12,004 bases of DNA from JBCAWW01 sp039024315 (GTDB lineage: Bacteria; Bacteroidota; Bacteroidia; J057), in contig JBCCQN010000235.1 of the NCBI GenBank assembly GCA_039024315.1, forward strand, positions 1 to 12,004, written 5' to 3'. Below, one piece after another: positions 6,537 through 12,004 of the stretch (positions within the stretch are counted from its first letter, which is position 1; the number at the start of each line of letters is the position of its first letter). Both the position numbers and the translations under genes were made by a program. The notes beneath the pieces are model-generated. The model was not told the DNA's origin. It saw nothing but the letters and a program-made list of their open reading frames with translations, and did not search any database.

Positions 6537-7109
6537 TTACAGCCTAAATATCACTCGCGCACTATCATTGAACTGCCGCTCGTCTGAAGTCTCACAGCTG
6601 AAGCTTACCAAATACTCATCCGTCTCAAAAGTACTAGCGTTCCGCAAAGCGGTACTAAAAATCAGCCTACTACTATACAAATCACAATCTTCATTGATTT
6701 CTATCTGGATCTCAGCCGCTATCTGGGGATGATTCAACAAATTGGTATTCGCCGCTATCGTTTCGTTTTCATAGATAAACTCACGATCAAAACTAAGCGT
6801 AAAGGTCGATTGTAATAAGCTGTTGGTGAAACGCGCACAAGGGGAGAAAGCATAAGCCGTATGGATAAAAGGTATCGAAGGGGCCCAACAAGTAGTAGCT
6901 CCCGGCCCACCGACTATAAAAAAACTGATTTCCTCAGTCATCGTAGCCAGCTGATCCTGATTGCCCCAAAAATCACCATCTGGATTCGCCAAAAATTCTA
7001 TTTCACAAATTGTGGCCTCATAGGATAGAAAATCTTCACAGGCCGAAATGATGATTAGCGGCAGGAGGGCGATAGAGAAAATAAAGATGCTAATGAGTTT
7101 TTTTAACAT
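6537..7109 (-). CDS. Lipoprotein of unknown function (DUF5034-like?)
   Basis: A 190-residue protein with a lipoprotein signal peptide: MLKK, a long hydrophobic run, and a lipobox ending ISAC with C24 as the lipidated residue. The mature domain is beta-rich and contains CWAPSIPFIHTAYAFSPC, DREFIYENETIAANTNLL and ETDEYLVSFS. The PF..TAYA.SP and 'D-aromatic-F then N-rich' spacing recall Bacteroidota lipoproteins of the DUF5034 kind, but this is only a resemblance. Six cysteines in the mature region could form disulfides. It is the first gene of the minus-strand group and starts 11 bases from the left end of repeat copy 3. Confidence 0.82.
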   Translation of the reverse strand: MLKKLISIFIFSIALLPLIIISACEDFLSYEATICEIEFLANPDGDFWGNQDQLATMTEEISFFIVGGPGATTCWAPSIPFIHTAYAFSPCARFTNSLLQSTFTLSFDREFIYENETIAANTNLLNHPQIAAEIQIEINEDCDLYSSRLIFSTALRNASTFETDEYLVSFSCETSDERQFNDSARVIFRL

Positions 7110-7119
7110 GAGTCCGGCA

Positions 7120-7247
7120 TTAAGTAAAGAGTAGAAAGTATCCCGAAAGCTTTCGGGAGTATTTAGTACAGAGAAAAAGGTCGTGCTAAACCATAAAGCT
7201 CACATTCCTAGGTCTTAATACTGAATATTATTGTCTAAGTGCTTAAG
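7120..7247. repeat. Interspersed MITE-like repeat, copy 3 (with nested palindrome)
   Basis: It shares 18 identical bases at the left end (7121-7138) and 19 at the right (7209-7227) with copy 1, plus AGTACAGAGAAAAA and CATAAAGC in between. Its termini, TTAAGTAAAGAG and CTTAAG, are imperfect inverted repeats. It fills most of the divergent gap between the lipoprotein (start at 7109, minus) and the GH20 gene (start at 7383, plus). It may therefore supply or modify promoters in both directions. Confidence 0.8.
7141..7158. repeat. 18-bp perfect palindrome nested in repeat copy 3
   Basis: TCCCGAAAGCTTTCGGGA is a perfect palindrome with GTAT on both sides (7138-7141 and 7159-7162). Compared with the palindrome in copy 2 it differs at two positions, T to A and the mirror A to T. 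The symmetry is therefore kept by paired changes. Confidence 0.85.
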
Positions 7248-7382
7248 ATATATCTTCGAATCCTCCATTAGACGAGAAAAAAGTAGCTTTCGCTTCGTCT
7301 CCCTCTAAAAAAATGCAAAAAGTCTGCTTTTGTGAAAATCATAGGCAATGACTAAATAGCAGGGAATAAACTTCTAACTAAG

Positions 7383-8942
7383 ATGAACTACTACACGATT
7401 GGGGCAAAAATAGCCCTATTGAGTCTCACCCTAATCCTTGCGTGTACCTCTCCTCCCGCTAGTGTTCCTATGGATATGGCCGAGGTATCGCTGATTCCTC
7501 ATCCGGTTTCGCTGCGCGCAACGGGCAGCTCTTTCAATCTGAGCAAAGAGGCAAGCATCAAGGCCGAAGGAGAGGCAGCTGAGATTGCGGAATTATTGGC
7601 AGCCTATCTCAGACCCGCTACTGGATTTCCGCTGGCTATTTCGGCTGGTGCAGCCGCTAGCGGGGACATTGCACTAGCTATCGATCCCGCTTTAGGCACA
7701 ACCCAAGCCGAAGGCTACGAGCTAACGATCACCGAAGAAATAGTAAGCCTAAAGTCGCGCGACAAAGCGGGCCTCTTTATGGGACTGCAGACTCTACGCC
7801 AGCTCCTCCCCGCTTCTATCGAAATGACAGGTCCCCAAAGTGGTCCTTGGCGTATTGCGACTGGCGAAATCAAAGATTATCCAGAGTATGCCTATCGAGG
7901 CGCGATGCTAGACGTAGCTCGCCACTTCTTTAGCGTTGACGAAGTCAAACGCTTTATCGATCAGATTGCGACCTATAAGCTCAACACCCTACATCTTCAC
8001 CTCTCCGACGACCAAGGTTGGCGGATCGAGATTAAGTCTTGGCCCAAACTCACCGAAGTAGGTAGCAAAACTGAGGTCGGTGGCACAGAAGGCGGGTTCT
8101 ACACACAAGAGGAATACACGGAGCTAGTCAATTACGCCATGGCCCGTCAGATTACCGTCATACCAGAGGTTGATATGCCCGGCCACACCAACGCAGCTTT
8201 GGTAGCCTATCCTGAACTCAATTGTAATCCTAAAGACCCCAATCCCGAACCACACTTTGGTATCGAGGTAGGCTTTAGCACACTCTGTACTGATAAAGAA
8301 ATCGTCTATCGCTTTGCCGATGATGTGATTGGAGAGCTAGCCGCGATCACACCTGGTCCTTACATCCATGTTGGTGGTGATGAGACCCACGCGACGGCCC
8401 CTGAGGATTATATCCCCTTCGTGGAACGCATCCAAGACATTGTGCATAAGCACAACAAAATCATGGTCGGCTGGGACGAAATCGTAACGGCCAAGCTGGC
8501 AGAAAGCTCTATTCCACAGTTTTGGGCGAGCGAAGAAAATGCGCAAGCAGCAGTCGCGCAAAATACTAAGGTCATCATGTCGCCCGCCAAGCGCGTTTAC
8601 TTGGACATGCAATATGACTCTACTTCTAAGTATGGCTTGCATTGGGCCGCTTATATTGAAGTAGATGATTCCTACAATTGGGAACCCACTACTTACACTG
8701 ATAATATCGGTCGGGAAAACATCTTAGGGATTGAAGCACCTCTTTGGAGTGAAACCGTAAGTAACATTACCGAAGCGGAGTACATGGTTTTTCCTCGCCT
8801 TCCCGGTATTGCGGAGATCGCTTGGTCTCCTGCCAGTGTGCGGGATTGGGAAACCTATAAAGTGCGTCTAGGTAAACAAAAGGGCCGTTTTGAAGCCATG
8901 GGCATCAATTATTACCCAAGTGAAAGGGTACCTTGGCAATAA
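7383..8942 (+). CDS. GH20 beta-N-acetylhexosaminidase lipoprotein
   Basis: A 519-residue family 20 glycoside hydrolase that removes terminal N-acetylhexosamine from chitin- or glycan-derived oligosaccharides. A lipoprotein signal ends LILAC (C21), so the enzyme is anchored in the outer membrane or periplasm. The N-terminal GH20b-type domain spans about 35-160. The catalytic TIM barrel begins at YPEYAYRGAMLDVARHFF. Signature residues are HLHLSDDQGWR (204-214), DMPGHTNA (from D264), HVGGDETH with catalytic D333-E334, GWDE (363-366), QFWAS (W381) and APLWSE (W455). All key residues for substrate-assisted catalysis are intact, and the length is normal for the family. It is monocistronic, with a strong terminator 18 bases after the stop. 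Confidence 0.97.
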   Translation: MNYYTIGAKIALLSLTLILACTSPPASVPMDMAEVSLIPHPVSLRATGSSFNLSKEASIKAEGEAAEIAELLAAYLRPATGFPLAISAGAAASGDIALAIDPALGTTQAEGYELTITEEIVSLKSRDKAGLFMGLQTLRQLLPASIEMTGPQSGPWRIATGEIKDYPEYAYRGAMLDVARHFFSVDEVKRFIDQIATYKLNTLHLHLSDDQGWRIEIKSWPKLTEVGSKTEVGGTEGGFYTQEEYTELVNYAMARQITVIPEVDMPGHTNAALVAYPELNCNPKDPNPEPHFGIEVGFSTLCTDKEIVYRFADDVIGELAAITPGPYIHVGGDETHATAPEDYIPFVERIQDIVHKHNKIMVGWDEIVTAKLAESSIPQFWASEENAQAAVAQNTKVIMSPAKRVYLDMQYDSTSKYGLHWAAYIEVDDSYNWEPTTYTDNIGRENILGIEAPLWSETVSNITEAEYMVFPRLPGIAEIAWSPASVRDWETYKVRLGKQKGRFEAMGINYYPSERVPWQ

Positions 8943-8960
8943 GCCTTTTACCCCAAGTAG

Positions 8961-8998
8961 AAAGTCCGCAGTGGTTCATTGGCTCCGCTGCGGACTTT
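8961..8998 (+). terminator. Hairpin terminator after the GH20 gene
   Basis: AAAGTCCGCAG (8961-8971) pairs perfectly with CTGCGGACTTT (8988-8998). The stem extends three more pairs, including one G-T pair, to a 10-base loop. TTTTGCTTTT follows. It lies between the convergent GH20 and propeller-lipoprotein genes. The A-run on the left arm is short, so it works best in the plus direction but may serve both. Confidence 0.85.
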
Positions 8999-9009
8999 TG
9001 CTTTTGAGG

Positions 9010-10050
9010 CTAGCGACAGTCTATTTCTACTTGTCGGCCGCCATTAATTAGGTAGTACAAACTAGGCTCTTTTTGGTGTAAACTTGCCACCGATGGCCAC
9101 ATGAAGGTCGGCTCTCTGATCAATTCGTATACTAACACTGGAGTCCTTGGTTCTCCTAAGTCAAAACGAATTACCCCCTTATCACTGGCCAAATACAACC
9201 TTCTATTTAGCCAAAGCATATTACTGGGTTCAGCAAAGCGAATGGTCGCATCCAAACCATTAGTCATGCGTAAATCACTGAAATAAAGTTTGTGCCATTC
9301 GCCTTCAAAAAACTGATACAGGAAGACAAACTGATCCTCCTTTTTGAACCAAGCCAATAATCCGTCGGGGCTATCAATCAGGTTTACACTGGTAAATCCT
9401 TCGAGATGTGATTCAATGGCATTTTCGCCCTCATACACAAAAAATGACTCTTGAGAGGTATAGCGTATTAGATTATTTTCTTGGGTTCGGATCCAGATTG
9501 ATCCTTCCTCAGTAAGGATTAATTCGGCCGGTATGGCCCCAAAATTCGTTTCATAAGGCACCGTGTATGCACTTACTTCTCGCGTTTGGAGGTCCAAGGC
9601 AAAAACCCGAAAAGGAGAGGCTTGATCATCAACAAACAGGAGTTCTTCATTAGGTCCAAGGGCAATACTAGTTACTTCTCTGTCCAAGAGCATTTCGGCT
9701 TCTAAAGTTGCTCCTACTCGATATATCCCCTCTTCCGCCGCTAACAATAATTCATTTTCTCGGCTTATCAGATCTTTGACGGTCAAAGCCAATTTTCTAA
9801 CCGCTAAATCGCGAACTCCTGTCTTCACATAAAGCGTATCACGCCTTACGAGGGCTATATACTTATCAAAGCTCCCGATGGCAGTAAAGGGATCGAAATG
9901 ATGGCCAGAACTGCCTACTTCATAATCTCCACAGCTAAATATGGGTTCCCAAAGCCCTATGGGCTCGTTGTCAAAAGGCTCAGGCCGACAGGCTGTAAAA
10001 CAGAAGCTTATCCATAAAAGAAAGAAAAAAGATTTTACTAAGGTGTGCAT
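9010..10050 (-). CDS. Propeller-like lipoprotein
   Basis: A 346-residue protein with a lipoprotein signal (MHTLVKSFFFLLWISFCFTAC, C21 lipidated). The mature part contains repeated beta-strand units of the kind found in two-component-regulator and YncE-like beta-propellers: ENELLLAAEEGIYRV, NEELLFVDDQASPFRVFALDL, EGSIWIRTQENNLIRYT, DGLLAWFKKEDQFVFLYQF and NRRLYLASDKGVIRFDL. About five to six blades can be made out; no catalytic motif is visible. A binding or scaffold role at the cell surface is an inference. The frame is open to a TTG at 10095, but the signal peptide sets the start at 10050. It converges with the GH20 gene across the terminator and has no operon partners. Confidence 0.85.
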   Translation of the reverse strand: MHTLVKSFFFLLWISFCFTACRPEPFDNEPIGLWEPIFSCGDYEVGSSGHHFDPFTAIGSFDKYIALVRRDTLYVKTGVRDLAVRKLALTVKDLISRENELLLAAEEGIYRVGATLEAEMLLDREVTSIALGPNEELLFVDDQASPFRVFALDLQTREVSAYTVPYETNFGAIPAELILTEEGSIWIRTQENNLIRYTSQESFFVYEGENAIESHLEGFTSVNLIDSPDGLLAWFKKEDQFVFLYQFFEGEWHKLYFSDLRMTNGLDATIRFAEPSNMLWLNRRLYLASDKGVIRFDLGEPRTPVLVYELIREPTFMWPSVASLHQKEPSLYYLINGGRQVEIDCR

Positions 10051-10166
10051 AAGGTGTTTTATGATAAGTGAATTCACGCTAAACTTACTTGACAAGCCGC
10101 GTATTTACGATTACATAATTTTTCCCCTATCCTAAACACCCATTCAGCGTAGTAGAAAATCTGTCC

Positions 10167-10211
10167 ATGAAAACAATGGCTAAAAAAAGTAACAAAAAGC
10201 GAGCTGGATAG
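10167..10211 (+). CDS. Possible 14-codon basic micro-ORF
   Basis: An ATG at 10167 opens a 14-residue frame (MKTMAKKSNKKRAG) ending at TAG 10209-10211. It lies 25 bases before the second VOC gene. A second ATG inside gives MAKKSNKKRAG. It is rich in Lys codons and could be a leader peptide, but a frame this short is easily fortuitous. Confidence 0.15.
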   Translation: MKTMAKKSNKKRAG

Positions 10212-10236
10212 CTTAGTAGTACAAGCCAAGCAGATT

Positions 10237-10905
10237 ATGCACATCAAAGCTCTTACCCTATACACCTCCCAAATCGAAAAACAATGCCGCTTTTATGGAG
10301 AGGTTTTGGGTTTGCAGGTACGTCAAGTTTCGGACGGCTCTTATCGTTTTCGCTTAGGAGAGACTTTTGTCCGTTTGCAGGCTGCGCCGAACGCTCAGCC
10401 CTATCATTTTGCCATCAATATCCCCCATAACCAAAGTAAGGCCGCCTTGGCTTGGCTCAAAGAGCGGGTAGAAGTATTAACCTTTGAAGGCCACGAAATC
10501 CAAGATTTTAGCAATTGGCAGGCGGATGCGATCTACTTTTATGACGAGGACCAAAATATCGTAGAGCTAATCGCCCGTCGCACCTTAGCCAATGCTTCTG
10601 AGGATACCTTCGGCCCTCATTCTATGCTAGAAGTCTCTGAAATCGGTATGCCCACCCTTAATATCGAAGCAAAGTATCATCTCATCTTGGCTCAATTAGG
10701 TCTACCCATTTACGATGGGAGTTTTGAGCGTTTTTGTGCCATTGGGGATGAACACGGCCTCTTTATTTGCATAGACAAAAGCAAAAAGAAATGGTTTCCA
10801 ACCAATGACGAAGCTTGGTCAGCCAATTTTGAAGCCCTTATCGACAATGGGGCACATACCTTTTCAGTCTCTTTTCAAGATGACAAATTGCTGATCGAAG
10901 ATTAA
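10237..10905 (+). CDS. VOC superfamily protein with a degenerate metal site
   Basis: A 222-residue protein whose first half (about 1-115) is a VOC domain. RFYGEVLGLQVRQVSDGSYRFRLGETFVRLQA, YHFAINIP (H57) and IYFYDEDQNIVELIAR (E110) match the family. The first ligand position, normally His in IxHxxL, is Ala in IKALTLYT, so the canonical metal site is incomplete. The second half (SEIGMPTLNIEAKYHLILAQLGLPIYDG and GDEHGLFICIDKSKKKWFPTNDEA) looks like a shortened second VOC module. The function is unknown; it may bind rather than transform a ligand. Its stop codon overlaps that of the convergent methyltransferase. Confidence 0.88.
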   Translation: MHIKALTLYTSQIEKQCRFYGEVLGLQVRQVSDGSYRFRLGETFVRLQAAPNAQPYHFAINIPHNQSKAALAWLKERVEVLTFEGHEIQDFSNWQADAIYFYDEDQNIVELIARRTLANASEDTFGPHSMLEVSEIGMPTLNIEAKYHLILAQLGLPIYDGSFERFCAIGDEHGLFICIDKSKKKWFPTNDEAWSANFEALIDNGAHTFSVSFQDDKLLIED

Positions 10906-11684
10906 GCTTTTTGCCAGACGACAAACAAATAATCTCCATTTGAGTGTTGGTAAGATTGCCTCACGGCTTGGATGGCTCCCGAATGGATATCATGAGCGAG
11001 TTTTTTGAGTCCCTGTTCCACTTCCTCTTTTCGCGACAAATCGGCAAAAGAAGAAATCCCTTGTCGCACCTCTGGACTCAGATAAAGTTGAGGTCGGCTT
11101 TTGCCTACGTAGAGAAAATGATCGACTAACTGATTATGGATCTCATAAGCTTCAGTCTTGAGTAATACTAGCCCAGTTTCCTTGGCAGCCGTTGTGATCG
11201 CGTCCCAATTGGGCATTTGCGCCATGGAGTCGGCCAGCATCTGCGGAAAATAATGATTGAGCCAATAGCCCTGCATTTGTTGGGGCGTAGCGGTAAATAT
11301 CACAAAGCTTCCACCGCTCCTTAAAACCCGAGCCACTTCTTTAAAGCCAGCCCCTAAATTTGCCCAATGATGCAAGGTCAAACTCGCTAAAGCGGCATCA
11401 ACGCTTGAATCTGCTAAAGGGATATTTTCCGCTTTGCCCAAATGCCAAGAGAGGGAAGCGTTCCGCGAACGAGCGGTCTCCAACATCTGCATAGAGGGCT
11501 CTACGCCAAGCATCTCCAAGCCCGCCGCCGCTAAAGCAATGGTATAATTACCCGTCCCACACCCAATATCTAAAACGCGCTGCCCAGCTTTACACTGCAA
11601 CAATGCTTGCATACGCCCCAAAAGGTAGGGGTCGGCTTTGCGGGTGTCATTGTAAGTTTTACCGATACGATCGTATTTTTCCAT
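10902..11684 (-). CDS. Class I SAM-dependent methyltransferase
   Basis: A 260-residue methyltransferase with a Rossmann fold. The SAM-binding motif I is VLDIGCGTGNY (37-47), the ribose-contacting acidic residue is E62 in GVEPSMQML, and the later motif is AENIPLADSSVDAALASLTLHH. The C-terminal part (about 130-255) is an all-alpha/beta cap that may set acceptor choice. The methyl acceptor cannot be predicted. It begins 10 bases after the stop of the aminotransferase gene, so the two are probably one operon. Its own stop overlaps the stop of the convergent VOC gene by 4 bases, sharing TTAA at 10902-10905. Confidence 0.93.
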   Translation of the reverse strand: MEKYDRIGKTYNDTRKADPYLLGRMQALLQCKAGQRVLDIGCGTGNYTIALAAAGLEMLGVEPSMQMLETARSRNASLSWHLGKAENIPLADSSVDAALASLTLHHWANLGAGFKEVARVLRSGGSFVIFTATPQQMQGYWLNHYFPQMLADSMAQMPNWDAITTAAKETGLVLLKTEAYEIHNQLVDHFLYVGKSRPQLYLSPEVRQGISSFADLSRKEEVEQGLKKLAHDIHSGAIQAVRQSYQHSNGDYLFVVWQKA

Positions 11685-11694
11685 CTCGCCTAAT

Positions 11695-12004
11695 TTAATC
11701 CATCGCTGCTAGTAAAATATCACAAGCTGCCTGCATCTCTGTTTCTGTAATCGTAAGCGGCGGGGAGATCCGCAGTCCATTATCGATATTGAGGAAACCA
11801 ATGGTCATCAGGCCCAAGTCTAAGGCTTTTTTGCGCACTCGTTCGGAGGTAGCAAAATCCTCAAAGATGAGCGCATACATGAGGCCTTTACCTCTCAGGT
11901 CTTTGATCAAGGGATGTTTGAGGCGGTCTTTGAGGATGGACTCCTTCGGAGGAACGCTTCCCAAAAGGTCTTCGTTTAGGATAAACTCTAAGGCAGCCAA
12001 TCCA
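11695..12004 (-). CDS. Class III PLP-dependent aminotransferase, C-terminal part
   Basis: About 103 residues are visible; the 5' end continues beyond the window. ALEFILNEDLLG, HPLIKDLRGKGLMYALIFEDF, GLMTIGFLNIDNGLRISPPLTIT and the final helix EMQAACDILLAAMD match the small-domain C-terminus of ornithine/acetylornithine/4-aminobutyrate-type aminotransferases, usually named aspartate aminotransferase family. The R in LRISPP is the conserved carboxylate-binding arginine. The PLP-binding lysine lies outside the window, so exact substrate assignment is not possible. It probably leads an operon with the methyltransferase. Confidence 0.9.
   Translation of the reverse strand, partial: GLAALEFILNEDLLGSVPPKESILKDRLKHPLIKDLRGKGLMYALIFEDFATSERVRKKALDLGLMTIGFLNIDNGLRISPPLTITETEMQAACDILLAAMD

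Noticed and set aside
7278..7310. AGACGA/TCGTCT inverted repeat upstream of the GH20 gene
   Set aside because: A 6-bp stem with an unstructured 19-base loop and no conserved element. No exact promoter match was found in 7250-7382 either (TGCTTTTG at 7325 is one base off and lacks a -33 partner).
8956..8965. AGTAGAAAGT matches the left end of the interspersed repeat, as does AGTAGAAA near 10152
   Set aside because: Only 8-10 bases match and no other part of the repeat follows. At 8961 the sequence is the stem of the GH20 terminator. Chance or a remnant cannot be told apart, so these are not called copies.
1..12004. Search for a defence, phage, toxin-antitoxin, CRISPR or biosynthetic system
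   Set aside because: No such domains, repeats with spacers, integrases or transposases are visible. The genes are common chromosomal types, and the only unexplained structure is the interspersed repeat family.

Overview
The window looks like ordinary chromosomal DNA from a Bacteroidota bacterium, probably Saprospiraceae/Lewinella-like or a relative. This is inferred from protein style and signals, not from a search. The clues are lipoproteins with short Bacteroidota-type lipoboxes, a Crp-like regulator of the MxPFRxYI type, a promoter matching the Bacteroidota form (TTG, 19 bp, TAnnTTTG), weak or absent Shine-Dalgarno sequences, and short intergenic repeats built around TCCCGATAGCTATCGGGA-type palindromes. 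I see no rRNA, tRNA, CRISPR array, transposase, integrase or phage gene. No stretch over 300 bases lacks a gene.

Layout. 1-71 is the tail of an unidentified gene. 157-804 encodes an AhpC/TSA-like peroxiredoxin with its own promoter. 829-964 holds the first interspersed repeat, directly in front of a Crp/Fnr-type regulator (956-1534). Behind the regulator lies a compact same-strand group: an exported SRPBCC-fold protein (1595-2083), a four-helix membrane protein overlapping it by 4 bp (2080-2451), and an FMN-binding PPOX-type flavoprotein (2492-3097). A DMT/EamA transporter converges on this group from the minus strand (3139-3957), and repeat copy 2 (4051-4179) lies upstream of it.

From 7109 down to 4206 five minus-strand genes follow one another: a lipoprotein, a GT-A-type glycosyltransferase, an exported DUF1579-like protein, a small two-helix membrane protein, and a VOC/glyoxalase protein. 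Repeat copy 3 (7120-7247) sits in the divergent gap between the lipoprotein and a GH20 beta-N-acetylhexosaminidase lipoprotein (7383-8942). A strong hairpin terminator (8961-8998) separates the GH20 gene from a convergent propeller-like lipoprotein (9010-10050). The right end has a second VOC-type protein (10237-10905), a SAM-dependent methyltransferase that converges on it with overlapping stop codons (10902-11684), and the C-terminus of a class III PLP aminotransferase (11695 to the window end).

Functional reading. The left half has a small-molecule and redox-stress flavour (peroxiredoxin, Crp-like regulator, PPOX flavoprotein, SRPBCC, VOC). The middle is envelope-oriented (lipoproteins, glycosyltransferase, hexosaminidase). 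No multi-gene defence, secondary-metabolite or mobile system is visible. The most interesting signal is noncoding: a family of three roughly 107-129 bp imperfectly palindromic, MITE-like repeats. All three sit close upstream of start codons. Two carry a nested 18-bp perfect palindrome that has co-varied between copies. One is enclosed by a 13-bp perfect inverted repeat that contains the Crp start codon. Several starts are non-ATG (GTG for Crp; TTG for the transporter and the glycosyltransferase).
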